In this document: one piece after another, positions 14,201 to 24,984 of the stretch | Numbering within the stretch: the stretch's first letter is position 1 | Layout of the letters: each line of letters begins with the position of its first letter | Assembly (NCBI GenBank): GCA_963921795.1 | Contig: OY997659.1 | Location: forward strand, 27,747,290 to 27,811,289 | Length of the DNA stretch: 64,000 nt | Direction of reading: 5' to 3' | Source: Nannobrachium achirus | Lineage: Eukaryota > Chordata > Actinopteri > Myctophiformes > Myctophidae | Made by a program: the position numbers and the translations under genes | The notes under the pieces: generated by a model | What the model was told of the DNA's origin: nothing | The model's input: only the letters and a program-made list of their open reading frames with translations | Databases searched by the model: none

Positions 14201-17200
14201 TGCACAGCGTTCCTGTTTTTCACATGGCACTCAATCTATTTTAGGGCTGGGTCAATCTATTTAGGTATTTCTTAGGGCGACTTCACATCAACAGCACAAA
14301 TATTTTTGAAATTTTGAGGCAACAAGTGACATGTTTTTAAAATTAAAGAACGATTAAGCAGATCTACAAGCTAAGTCACATTGTGAACTTTTTTTGCCTC
14401 TGAGAGCACCGCAGCCTTTTTTATGTAAAGCAAGAACTGAGGTTTGGCCCCTCCCCTTACCCTGTACTTAGTGGTTCTGTGTTTATTCCTACTAAGAACA
14501 ACATTACATGTTTAAGGCAGTAGTGCTGACTGACGTCTTGAGAGATTAGCTTGAATGTGATTTGACAGCCTTGTCTTAAAGGGATATTTCACTTTCAAAA
14601 AAACTTTTGTAATTTTATCGTCTAATCAGTAACACCCTGAACAGTTTTTGATTTTCTTCATTCAGTATTTAGATATTTGATGTAAATGTTATCAGGCCCT
14701 CCCCGTCCAGGGCCCCTCCCCATACACACCCATTGTAACTTCAAACTCCATTTTAACCATGATAGATTCTAGTGACTCATAATACCCTCCTAATATGTGA
14801 GCTGGCCGTGTTTTTTCGATAACGTTTTTAATTTATTAAATATTTTTGTATTGTATTGAATTATTTCCATTTTCCAAAATAATTATTAAAAATAAATGAA
14901 AAAGGTTATTGAAAAAACACGGCCAGCTCACGTATTTGGAGGGTAGTATGAGTCACTAGAAAGAATAATGGGTGTTTTTAATGAATCTATCATGGTTAAA
15001 ATGGAGTTTGAAGTTACAATGGGTGTGGATGGGGAGGGCCTGATAACATTTACATCAAATATCTAAATATTGAATCAAGCAAATTAAAATCTTTCCAGGG
15101 TGTTCACAAAAGCCTGATTAGACAATAAAATGACCCAACGTTTTTTTTAAAGTGTAATATCCCTTTAATATCTACAGGCTGCTGTGGACACTTAGAAAAT
15201 AACTACTTAAAAGACAGAAAACGCCTAGAATGTTGCAATATATTATTACAAGAATATACCAGTGTGCTACCATAATCAATCCTATAAACCGTATATAGAA
15301 GAAGAAAACTCACCAAACTACTAGGTTTCTTCCAATCAATTATGTGGTTAACAATAGCTTTATAATTGTCTGTGTACTGTGTAGCAGTTAATTTCAATTA
15401 ATTATCTTTCTCTGATTAATTTGAGCCCAACCTTGCTTGCTTTTAGACTGAACCAATAGATTCATTGTAGCGTTAGACTAGACCTGCAGACCAACACTGA
15501 CCCCTCCTGGTGAACTTCAACAACAGTTACTTCACATTCACTCTTGCTTCCATGGACAACATCACTGTTGTCCACTCTCTTAACCCATTTAGGCCTAGAA
15601 TTATTGAATGATTTAACCAGTGAAAAATAGCAGATATACAAGCTCACAGCGCGGCACCGAGTGCCGCGCTGCGAGCTTGTAGATCTGCTATTTTTGAAAA
15701 AGTCATGAAAATGTGTGCAAATCTTTGAATATATGTATTTTCAAAGCGAATGGTTGTAACTCAAATTTTGCTTCTGGGTGGTCCCTGGAACTAAATATTT
15801 TGAGATGCGGGTCCGTGGCCAAATACATATCATTTTGGGGGTCCTTCACATGAAAAGGTTTGAGAACCACTGACATAGTAGTCTCTCAAGAACAGACTAA
15901 CTGAGCTCCAGTTAAGTGAAAAGGACCTTTTCTTTGACGATGGCTGGCCAGATTGCTGACATAGAAACATAGTTTTTTTTCCCCTAAAAATCTTAGAAGG
16001 ATTCAAAAGACACTTAACTCTCTTGCCGCTGAACGAACGCTCGTTCTTTTATCCACGGCACCATAACGAGTGTTCATTCTTTTACCTGTCTGAGCACTGT
16101 AAGCAGATGAGGGGTGGCGCGGGTGTGTACAGTAGCAGCAGCTCCCATAACGTTAGTGTCAAATCTGGAGCGCAAGTAAACAACAATGGCGGTCGGGATC
16201 ACTTTTCCCTTCCATTTCTATGCCTGGATCTAGTTTCTCCATTTCTATGTCAACAACTAGTGCAACGAGGGACAAACTTCAGCCTCGTTCATTGGAACGG
16301 AAGCACCCGTTCAACACGATGATGAAGCTGTTCTTTTACAAAAAATTGCTGTTGGAAATAATGGATGGATATTTTTTTTATAAAATCGCAAAGGTAAGCT
16401 ACTTTTGTGGCATTAAAAGTCATCCTTAGATCCTTATAGCATCATACAGTAAAATGGCGGTAAAAGAGTTAAAGTCACTCACCACTCTCTTAAAGTCGCT
16501 CTCAGCTTCGTCCAACTTCCCCTGCTTCAGAAGGAGGATTCCTCTCTGAAGCCTTGCCTGTTGAGAGAAGGGTGGAAAATGTGTTCTGTTGCAATGTTTA
16601 TGTATACAGTAATCTAGGTTGCACAGCTGATATAACAGTCTTCTTTCCCAGAACTGACTAAACTTGCCGAGATGTTGCGATACAAAATATGCACACACAT
16701 AATCTTATTTGTGTGTAAATGGGTTCTTTCATACACATTATTGACAGGTTCCTAATTGATTAAGAATTGTGCCTGCACAAAGGAAATCAACATCTTATCC
16801 TGTGTTTCTTTTCCCGACTTAATAGGAAACGTTATATCCCGACTTAACCGTAGCGTGCGGTCTGTGGAACCCGGCACTGATGCAAAAACCCAAATTCCCA
16901 TCCTTTGGGAGAAAACTGCAATGGACTGCTGTGAAGGAAAACGGATTTATCTCGTAATCTATCTCCAGATCGCGTCCTTGTTTAAAACAAGCCCTTCTCT
17001 CTGGACCATAACAAAAGCACGGATGGCAACAGTTGTATTTTTTCTCTTCTGGGTGAAAGAAAATATGACCATCGTGACCGAGCGGAAGTAATCAGATTAC
17101 ATTTGGACCGGTGGTATGTTCAAGGAGCCTTGGAAATAAGCTAAAAACACAGAAAAAGCTACTGAAATCATTATATACCCGGGAGTAGATGTGTTAAAAA

Positions 17201-17802
17201 AACATTATGCTAATGAGTGATGTGCATTGTGCACTACTTACAGAGGTGAAGTCTGGTTTGAGTTCTATGACTCTGCTCAAATCTGGCAGGGCAGATTTTG
17301 ACTTCCCCATGGCTAGGTAAACTGTAGCTCTTCTGTAGAATGCAACGTAGTTTTTAGGATCTCCGTCTAGACAAGAGCAAACAAAATCATTACTAATCAA
17401 ATAGTATCAATGCAGTTCAATTGTTGTCCTAATAAAGGTAAGTGCTGAGCCCTGAGGCCTATCTTCCAGTTTCCTTGGCGTGCGGCAGCTTGATGTACCA
17501 GTACACCCCCTGGACATGACGCTAGTACTGTATGTCGCAGGCACTTACCCCAACATCCAACCCGTATTAGTCTGGTCAGGTTTTGTCCTAATAACCTACA
17601 GTAAACATTGACAATTTCTAAAACAACTATTTTGATTGGTTGTGTATGTGGAATAAGATCTTTATTCGCAGTTGAACTGACTGGCTAGCACGTTGGCCTT
17701 AAGATATGTACAGATAATCTGAATATTATAGAATCAAGAGGCGCTACTTCAAGCTGGCCTGGTATGTATTGTAATCAGCTATGACACAAGTTCCCACATC
17801 TA

Positions 17803-17890
<88 letters not shown>

Positions 17891-19115
17891 CAGGATGACT
17901 TGTACGTATCATGTGCTTCTATCCTGTGATAGGATGATCCCCTATCTCAGAAAAATACTTGTGTCTCCAGCTATGTTTGTTAAACAGCCTAAATCCGTTA
18001 GAACCGGGAAATTTGTGTCATTTTAGATTTTAGCATTGGCTATTCAAAAATAGCAGATATACAAGCTCACAGCGCATTTCTTTGTGCCGTGGTGCGAGCA
18101 GCGAGCTTGTACATCTGCTATTTTCAACAACTACTGGTTTAGATGGCATTGGTCTTAACGGATTGATCCAGAACTCTTCAACACCTACCAACAGCAGCAT
18201 GGAAGTGAGAGAGGGCGTCAGCTAACTGGCCAGCAGCGAGGAGCTTCTTTCCCATCTCCAGGTGATTCTCCACACTCCCATCTCTGCTACACTTCACTCC
18301 TGAAACAAAACACAAAAATACAGTCTGGCAATTAAACACAGCACAAGCAATGCTGTCTCAACCCTTTTAAATTTGTATATGATCATTTAGTTTGGTATGA
18401 ATTTGTACATTTGTACAATCTCGAGAGTTACTGGTCCAGTTGGTTCCTTAATTCTAACTATCAATCATTTACCATGGGGATTGGGGACACCCTGAAACCT
18501 CAAATAACCCTGGGGGTCCAATGGCCACAACATTAGTATATAGGTTAGTTAGTATTATGGTTAGCATATTTGTTTCTATTCTATATGTGAACACATGTTT
18601 TAGCTGTAACATTATTAACCAATATGCCAGATTCATTGCCATGGCATAGGTACAAGGGTCCTGCTGTTAGTTTGGAGAAGATTGGATCAAGACTAAGACA
18701 GATAGAGATGACATTCTAACCCCGACAGGTGTCAATTTAACCACCACTGTGAATATTAAGACATGTGTGGCAGAGCAGAGGCTACACAACACACACTATC
18801 ATGTGAAACCAACCATTACCCAACGTTAGCAAAGTAGCTAGCTTGCTGGGTCAATCTGAAACAGAACAGAACCATAAAGTTGCACATGCTAACAGGGAAG
18901 CTAACCCTTTCCTTTCACGTCAACGAGCCGCCTAATGCAGTGCAGTTGTCCTTACTGACAAACGCTCAAAGCTCAGACTAACTGGGCAACATTAACTTTA
19001 TACAGCCCGATGCAGGACAGTCTAGAAGCTTACCTTCGTATCGCAGATCAATCAAAACAAGCACATATGGGATGAAAGTCAGGATTTTGTGTGCTACATG
19101 GTAGATTGAAACCAT
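3421..19115 (-). CDS. dnajc3: DnaJ homolog subfamily C member 3 (P58IPK), 12 exons
   Basis: ER-lumen co-chaperone: TPR repeats bind misfolded clients and PKR/PERK-type kinases, and the J domain drives BiP. Coding exons, in order: 19034-19115, 18189-18299, 17242-17366, 16483-16557, 12722-12874, 11559-11740, 9576-9695, 9172-9277, 7752-7872, 4997-5129, 4168-4316, 3421-3587. Phases close at every junction and give 507 residues, close to the roughly 504 of mammals. Exon 1 encodes a hydrophobic signal peptide (PYVLVLIDL). Exons 2-9 hold the TPRs. The J domain spans the last three exons, with YYKILGV in exon 10 and the HPD motif (WHPDNFQ) in exon 11. The tail is Gly/His/Gln-rich and ends GSGPFNFKFNFN. 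Oddities: intron 5 appears to use a GC donor, the intron 7 donor lies in a GT microsatellite, and a transposon sits 20 bases before exon 9. A perfect ERSE lies upstream. Confidence 0.96.
3822..3912 (+). repeat. Retroelement 3' tail with (TCAA)n
   Basis: The block begins TAGCTGACCTTGTACC and ends in a CTTCAATCAATCAATCAA tract. A second diverged copy at 28998-29095 has the same start and tail. Shared 3' ends with a short simple-repeat tail suggest a LINE or LINE-dependent SINE terminus; the family is not identified. Confidence 0.55.
6396..6442. repeat. (CA)n microsatellite
   Basis: An uninterrupted CA run in dnajc3 intron 9. Confidence 0.95.
7893..8287. mobile_element. Non-autonomous hAT-like element with 8-bp target duplication
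   Basis: The termini are TAGGCCTGTCACAATTGTTA on the left and, inverted on the right, TAGGGCTGTCACGATTATGA. The 8-bp direct repeat CATGACAC flanks it exactly (7885-7892 and 8288-8295), the signature of hAT transposition. The body is AT-rich with many AATCGT words and contains the palindromic hairpin at 8027-8071. There is no transposase ORF. It sits in dnajc3 intron 9, its end only 20 bases from the exon 9 acceptor. Confidence 0.88.
8027..8071. repeat. Palindromic hairpin copy
   Basis: The left arm GATCTACAAGCTCACAACGC and the start of the right arm are present with tip GCGTCGCA/TTGCGACGC. The outer right arm has been replaced by a TA-rich stretch. Confidence 0.8.
9522..9575. repeat. (CA/GT)n microsatellite forming a splice donor
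   Basis: Interrupted CA run on the plus strand. On the minus strand its first GT is the donor of dnajc3 intron 7, directly after the exon sequence ending CAAAG. Confidence 0.9.
9751..10221. mobile_element. Foldback element with TTAA ends
   Basis: The ends are inverted copies: TTAAAGGACAACTTTG on the left and CTAAAGTTGTCCTTTAA on the right, with further inverted matches inward (TTCATATTTTAGATTGTAAT near 9785 against its complement near 10170). The flanking TTAA suggests a piggyBac- or Kolobok-type non-autonomous element. It lies in dnajc3 intron 6. Confidence 0.72.
10611..10666. repeat. (TG)n microsatellite
   Basis: A perfect dinucleotide run inside the composite element in dnajc3 intron 6. 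Confidence 0.95.
11329..11407. repeat. Palindromic hairpin, best copy
   Basis: About 79 bases that are almost perfectly self-complementary. The arms read AGTGGAAATAG(G)C-GATCTACAAGCTCACAAC on the left and the complement on the right; the tip is GCGTCGC/GCGACGC. It lies in the hAT-like element at 10386-11507. Confidence 0.92.
11927..12459. mobile_element. Non-autonomous hAT-like element, CAGGGGTT termini
   Basis: The ends CAGGGGTTCATTTGATTG and, inverted on the right, CAGGGGTTTTCAAAGTGGG are flanked by an exact 8-bp direct repeat CAATAGTG (11919-11926 and 12460-12467). The body contains the words GGCACCCC and a degenerate hairpin half near 12130-12175. No transposase ORF. In dnajc3 intron 5. 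Confidence 0.85.
12469..12598. repeat. Short hAT-like element, TTGAGAACCACTG end
   Basis: Begins ACTGATTCTCAAAGTGGG and ends TTTTGAGAACCACTGCA, the inverted terminus typical of this hAT-like group. Directly adjoins the 11927-12459 element. Confidence 0.6.
14576..15168. mobile_element. 593-bp foldback element with TTAA ends
   Basis: The left end TTAAAGGGATATTTCACTTT and the right end AAAGTGTAATATCCCTTTAA are inverted copies. Inner segments pair as well: ATATTTGATGTAAATGTTAT near 14670 with its complement near 15045, and ACACGGCCAGCTCA near 14920 with its complement near 14795. In dnajc3 intron 4. Confidence 0.8.
15623..15695. repeat. Palindromic hairpin copy with altered, still-paired tip
   Basis: Outer arms AAAAATAGCAGATATACAAG and CTTGTAGATCTGCTATTTTT. 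The tip is GCGCGGCAC-CGA-GTGCCGCGC, different from the 11329 copy on both arms yet complementary. It is followed by a hAT-like terminus ending TTTGAGAACCACTG at 15879. Confidence 0.9.
17807..17886. repeat. (TG)n microsatellite
   Basis: About 40 uninterrupted repeat units in dnajc3 intron 2. Confidence 0.95.
18046..18124. repeat. Palindromic hairpin copy, degenerate tip
   Basis: The outer arms AAAAATAGCAGATATACAAG and CTTGTACATCTGCTATTTT pair well; the central tip has lost most complementarity. It lies 65 bases downstream of the dnajc3 exon 2 donor. Confidence 0.85.
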
Positions 19116-19305
19116 GATTCAGTCACTCGATCTATTAAAAAAATAAACAAAACAGCTATAAGGTTTTAGTGTTATTTGAAGTGTGTATTTACTAGTGCCA
19201 GTCCCATGTGGTTGACAGACAGCAGCTATTCAGTGTAGTGATCATTTGACATCACTTTCTTTTCTGTCAGGACAGGCTGCTCAGAGTGAAGCCTGTCGGC
19301 CGGGT

Positions 19306-19324
19306 CGTGGTCGGCCGCGATTGG
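19306..19324 (-). promoter_or_regulatory. ER stress response element (ERSE) of dnajc3
   Basis: On the minus strand the bases read CCAAT-CGCGGCCGA-CCACG, an exact match to the ERSE consensus CCAAT-N9-CCACG bound by NF-Y and ATF6/XBP1. It is about 190 bases upstream of the dnajc3 ATG (19115), in the sense orientation. A GC box (plus strand CTCCGCCC) follows at 19342-19349. DNAJC3 is a known unfolded-protein-response target in vertebrates, so position and function agree. Confidence 0.85.
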
Positions 19325-19440
19325 TTGGGATCGCTGGAAAACTCCGCCCACCACGGTTGGATCAACGGAGAGGAGCCACGGCAGCATAATACAGAGAGCG
19401 TGTGCCACTCACTGCCACTGGTACTGTACACATTAATACA

Positions 19441-19620
19441 CACATTACTACACAGTGGTGGGAAAGGTACTCACTTTCTTTAGCCTACGTTAGTAAAAGT
19501 ATCAATACTGTAATGTAGAAATACTCTATTACAAGTAAAAGTCCGGAATTCAAAATGTACTTGTCTACTTGAGTAAAATTAGTTAAGTATTGGTATCAAA
19601 ATGTTATTAAAGTAGGCTAC
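19441..19620. repeat. Dispersed fish repeat, TGGTGGGAAAGGTACTC end
   Basis: Sequence of the type GGAAAGGTACTCA ... AAGTAAAAGT ... ATACTCTATTACAAGTAAAA, resembling a common teleost repeat. A related diverged copy is at 26190-26345. It has no coding content. Confidence 0.5.
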
Positions 19621-20600
19621 CAAGGCCTAGTAGTCATAATGCAGAATGTCCCATTTCACACGTTTTCAAATGAAGTCCATAACAATCTTTTGAAAATGGC
19701 TGATTTACAAGCTTACACATTTTTTATTTTGTTTTGACTAGTTACTGAATGTCAGTCTCCAGGTTTTCTTCAGAAAATGTATGCCACTGTTTTACTATGA
19801 GAGTCCACTGATACAGTGCTTCTCAAACGTTTTATTTTCAAGGACCCCCATAACTCATTTACAGCTAGCTATCTATGTGTTTGTCTATACTCATTTTGTG
19901 TACCCTGACGGCTGGACCCTACCCATATGGCAAAAATAGAATATTGATAAAAATGACCACCACAAGCCAGAATGGCGATGACCCCTGTAGTGGAGACAGG
20001 AGAACTGGGCAGTGGGTGGGTACTATAACTGGCAGAGGGGCAGTATTTTTGTTGTCGTTTGCAAGCTCAGTCACAAATTTCACTTATGAGAAATATTGCC
20101 GTTTTAAAGGAAGGTAGGGATTTATATTCCTTTAAGCCCTTCGATAGGGTGTTCCACATTTCAGCGGCATAGCAGGAGAAGCATTTGACAGATTAGCTAC
20201 AAAGATGAGCAGAGTCAGGTTAATTGTTTCTGCCTATGGCTCCGCTCCTGGATGTAGCTGCAGGGATTTTCTACAGCTGAAGCATAGGCCTACATTAGAT
20301 TTTACATTAGATTTTACGTTTTAGTGTATTGTAGTAACTGGCTGGCCCACCAAACCCGGGGCAGTTGTGGGAAGAAATAGCCTACCCTATGGGGTATGCC
20401 CGCTTACTCTGTGAGCTACTGGGGCTCACTGGAAAATATTTTGACAATGTTATGTTTATTTCTTTATTTGACATGGACATAACAATCACATTGGACGAAC
20501 CAGATGCATTGCTCAAGCATGAGTGCTAGTTTTCAACACCTGTCCACAGGAGGCTTTTCTAAAATAGAATAGTCTAAAACCCAATCAAGTATATATAGGC

Positions 20601-20715
<115 letters not shown>

Positions 20716-20989
20716 GATTTGATTTCAACAATAACTTGAGTCCTCAGTTAACACATTACCATCCGATCCGTCTCTAGTTTCAGATCTGTAGGCAAAGAGT
20801 TCCGAAGAGTACTGAGAAGGCAGACTGTCCAAAAGAGTTCTTGCACATGAGAACAATACAGTCACCATTTGTTGAAGCTTGTGTAGATGCTCTACCAAAG
20901 CTTACAATCTCACTATAGTACAATGCAGTATTTACTAATATATAGTATAATGCAATATTTACTAATATATATGAGTTACTTTCCAGAAG

Positions 20990-22287
20990 TCACACATAGG
21001 AATTGGTGCTGGACGTTTTGGTGGTGCTTGTGATTCCAGAGATGTTGCTGGCTGTACTCGCACTGCTACTCTTTTCACTCTGAGCTGGAGACACGTAGGT
21101 TTCCTTGGGTGGAAGAGCTGTGTAGACCTCAGGGAGCCCATAGACAGGGAGATCTCTTCTCTTCGAGCTGTGAAATTCATTACGGGGAAAAGAAAAACAA
21201 ATGTGTTTGTGTTCGGTGGGTTGGTCTACTGAATTGAAATTGCACATGAAATCATTGTTTTGAGAATTACCTCGATTGGCACCCTTCCTTCCCTGCAAAG
21301 CTACTCATAATAAGACCCCCAACAGTAAGGAGGGTAGAGCCCCCCCAGCCGATAAACACACCAACTCCTATTTCAAACCTGAGAATAAAGGCAGAGTTCA
21401 ATCTGTATTTACTTCATAACAATATTGGATGCATTTTGTTTAATGTGTGTTTGTTGCTTTACATACCTTTGAGCTTTGAAGTCAGGGTTTTGAAATTCTG
21501 CCCTTACTTTGTTCCCGTAATAAGAGAATGCAATCATTGAACACAACCCTAAAGGTAGAGGCACAGTATTTATGTTTAGCACCAACTTACTGCATGTTTC
21601 ATTCTGCATGTGAATTTTGAGAGAGAGAGAACAAGAAAAAACTTTTACACATGTATTAATGTTTACCTGAGATGAGATAGTTCATCCCTCCAGCAAAAGT
21701 TACTCTTGCATTGGAAATCTCCGATCCTCCGATCTTGGTGCATTTCATGCCCACCATGACAAGCACAGATCCAAAGAATGCCAGGATAATAGAGGTGATG
21801 ATCAGTGCACGGCACATGTGAATGTCCCCTGTCCAAGAAAGGAAATAATTTATACTTGTACGGCTACAATAGTCCTATACGTCCCTAACCGCTCCCTCAG
21901 GTCTGCCAGTGCTAACCTGCTTGACGTACCCGATATGAGTATGACATATAAAAAATATGGTAAGGCAGCTTTTTGTTTTTATGGCCCGACTGCCTGGAAC
22001 AAGCTCCCAGCTCACCTAAGACAGGCTTCCTCTGTGGATAGTTTCAAAGCACAACTTAAGACCTATTTCTTCACTCTTGCTTTTAGTTGATTTTAATTTT
22101 CTCTTACTCCTATTTATTCTTCATTGTTTTGGATTGTTCTGTTCTTAGGGTCTTATTGAAGGTTTTGAACGTTTTTCTGCATTTTATGGTTTGAATATAT
22201 TTTGTTTTTATCATGTATATAATCTCTTTTGCACTGTAAAGCACTTTGAGCTGCATTCCTTGTATGAAAGGTGCTATACAAATAAAG

Positions 22288-22319
<32 letters not shown>

Positions 22320-22720
22320 GTTGCAGGCCGAAAATATGTTATTTTCAGAGGTGACACAATCGTATGGTGAAGTTCATGTAGTATAAATTGAAATAGGCGC
22401 AACAAAGAAAACTGCACAGTGCACACCATTGAAAAGTATTTTCAAATTGTATTTAAAAAGACCGGGCTGAGGAATTACAGTCACTTACAGTTCAGTGCAA
22501 GCATAGATGGGATTCCCTTGCAATCTGAGACTCCTGTCGAATCAGATATGCAGTCCTTCCAGAGGTTGGAGAAGTAGTTAGACGTGGTCAGAACAATGCT
22601 GTCTACCTCAGACCAGGTCCAGATCTCTGTGACCATGGTGGAGCAGACCAGCATCCATCCACACACACAGACGGTAAAGCAACCGATCTCCATGTACATC
22701 ACCACCGTCCTGTAATTCAT
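20990..22720 (-). CDS. Claudin-10-like tight junction protein, 5 exons
   Basis: Four-pass tight-junction membrane protein. Coding exons: 22489-22720, 21667-21828, 21467-21548, 21271-21378, 20990-21167, giving 253 residues with all phases closing. The first extracellular loop has the claudin signature NLWKDC...VSDC, and the segment SDSTGVSDCKGIPSMLAL is very close to claudin-10. Exon 2 is 162 bases, as in claudin-10. The second loop holds SYYGNKVRAEF, followed by the fourth membrane helix (FEIGVGVFIGWGG). The Ser/Thr-rich tail ends NSYV, a PDZ-binding terminus. I chose the first ATG (MNYRTVV); MYMEIG seven codons downstream is equally plausible. AATAAA motifs at 20463-20468 and 20455-20460 are possible polyadenylation signals. 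Confidence 0.9.
21845..22320 (+). repeat. LINE 3' end (L2/Rex-like) with (TTA)n tail
   Basis: A plus-strand frame encodes FYGPTAWNKLPAHLRQ, then SVDSFKAQLKTYF, the conserved C-terminus of fish L2-type reverse-transcriptase ORFs. It is followed by a 3' UTR ending GCTATACAAATAAAGATTA and a TTA run (22289-22319). It is 5'-truncated and inserted antisense in intron 1 of the claudin gene. Confidence 0.8.
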
Positions 22721-22832
22721 GCTTGCCTCTCTGAATGTTCGACAACCAAACAGAAAAACAGAAAAGCAAGGCCGAGGAATGACACTTGGGCAACTGTTGC
22801 CGCTATCTCGAACTAAACTGAGAATGACCAGT

Positions 22833-22833
<1 letters not shown>

Positions 22834-22910
<77 letters not shown>

Positions 22911-22978
22911 GATCAGCTATACCCTCCCAACTCCCATGCATCACAAGTCTGTCTGTCTGTCTGTGTCTCTTTCTCTCG

Positions 22979-23028
<50 letters not shown>

Positions 23029-23067
23029 CGCACACACACGCACCCCCCCCCCCCACCCACCCCCCCA

Positions 23068-23159
<92 letters not shown>
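22834..23159. repeat. (GA)n and (CA)n microsatellite cluster
   Basis: A GA run to 22906, a CA run at 22992-23039, a C-rich bridge, then a CA run at 23069-23159. It lies about 110 bases upstream of the claudin start at 22720, in the divergent spacer to the claudin at 24985. The long readings in other frames across it are simple-repeat artefacts. Confidence 0.95.
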
Positions 23160-23161
<2 letters not shown>

Positions 23162-23648
23162 GCGAGGCTGAACCAGAAACAAGAGAATGTGTTTTGTGTA
23201 TATAATCACATCTCTTGCTTTGGACTTGTGGATGGCAAGCTGGTCACTGCTGACCGAATACTTTTTTTTTCTTTGTTCCATGAAGGTCATTCTGACGACA
23301 TGCTGTGTTTGTTATTGATATGGTACCCAGGAGTAGTATATAGCCTACCACCACAAGGTTCTGTCTGCTATTTAGTTCTTGGTTGAAGATTGTCGTTTCA
23401 CCAAATTGCATTTTCTTTCTTTTGTTTTGTTGTAATACATAATAATGCATATACAAATACATAAAGCACACATAATGACACAGCATAGGGTTTGACAAAC
23501 ATTTGTCATTATACATGTCTCCAGTAACATGTCTAGACATTATCGATAGGACTTACTTTCCAATTTGAGTGTATGAATTTGAGTTAAAACATTTAATATC
23601 ATTTTGCAATATGTATAATCTCTCCTCCACTTATAGTTGCATCTACTA

Positions 23649-24000
23649 TAGGCCTGTCACAACTATTACATAATCCCCTGTTCGCAATTATTTGGGATAA
23701 TCAGAAATATCTTGTAGAAATAGCAGATCTACAGGCTCACAACGCTTTTCATCGGAAGACGTTGTGGATTGTGTAGATCAGCTATTTCTGAAAGTATAAT
23801 ATATATATATAGGCCTATGATAATATATATCATAGGCCTACATTGTATCATGTGCAATGTTTGTTTACAAAGCATAAAAGGCAAAAAGAAATGTATTTTT
23901 AATTTAAATGTTCCAATTTCCAATACCAGAAACACAATTAAATCGATTATTTGTATGACGATTAATCATCAAGTTAAATGTCATAATAGTGACAGCCCTA
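23649..24000. mobile_element. hAT-like element, TAGGCCTGTCAC family
   Basis: The ends TAGGCCTGTCACAACTATTA and, inverted on the right, TAGGGCTGTCACTATTATGA match the element at 7893-8287. It contains a hairpin copy at 23716-23789. The flanking 8-mers do not match, so the insertion is old or rearranged. Confidence 0.78.
23716..23789. repeat. Palindromic hairpin copy
   Basis: AGAAATAGCAGATCTACAGG on the left pairs with GTGTAGATCAGCTATTTCT on the right; the tip is degenerate (CAACGCTTTTC / GAAGACGTTGTG). Confidence 0.85.
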
Positions 24001-24984
24001 CCGACATCCCACCTGCCAACAGTGTTCATTTTGTCGACTAAAACTATGATTTTTTTTCCATTGACTACCTTTATTCACTGACAAAACCTAAATCAAAACC
24101 AAATCAAAACTAAGCCATGATGACTAAAACTAAGATTAAATCAAAAACTAGACTAAAATGTTAGGGAGCACAAATGGATTAGAGATCCAGTTTATGTTTG
24201 GTTGCGCTTGGGTGTTTCGCTCTGAAAAGCAGATCTGCAAGCTGACAACGTGTTGCGGATATTGCCTATTTTCAGAATGCAACCAAGTGTAAAATGAGGT
24301 ATTACAATGCCATGAAGGCCAGCTAAGATACATTTTTATCGACAAAATCAACAGTAGATTTACAGTATATAGGAGCCTATGTATTTCCGTGATTTTGGAT
24401 TGTAGATTTTTGGAGACATGTATATCTTGATTCTTGGGGTTCTCAGAATGCCAAAAAAACATGTCTCCAATTTTTCTTTTGGGGTTTAGCATTGTAAGTA
24501 ATTGCCCAAAACAGGAAATGGCAATAACTTCCTGTTGTCAGGGTGGGGGTCCCTAGTTCAAATATGTTTATTTTGGGGGTCACAGCCTAAAAAGTTTGAG
24601 AACCACTGGTCTAGACTAATGAGGAACCTTCCTTGATAGTGTAGCGGTATTCCTCAAAAAATGTCTACATTTGTTGTTGAAAAGATTGTGCGATGAAGTA
24701 CTTGTATAAATTAGCCTGACAGCCACACTCCTGAGAGTTTACAGTAAACATCCTACGCACTCCCATAAAGCCCACATCAACACAGTGCTGCATGGCGAGC
24801 ACAAGCAATGTCATCTTGTTCTGACAAACCTATTGTCTCACCTGCTCAAATAAAGAAGCATCCTGTTCCATCCGTCCTGCTGTTGTGACTGTTTCCTGTC
24901 CACCCAGATTTTAACACCCATCGCAATAGGAGCTCTCTGCAGTAGTAGCTGGTTCTCCTCTGGTTTCGTCTACTGGCCTCAGAA

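Noticed and set aside
14576-15168. Assembly artefact from an inverted duplication
   Set aside because: The arms are diverged and carry TTAA at both termini, which fits an old foldback transposon better.
21845-22320. A protein-coding gene encoding ...WNKLPAHLRQ...
   Set aside because: This is the conserved C-terminus of a LINE reverse transcriptase, 5'-truncated and ending in a LINE 3' tail.
22813-23290. Open readings of 114-125 codons on both strands
   Set aside because: They translate GA and CA microsatellites into VCVCV, HTHTH or ERERE runs; no independent coding signal.
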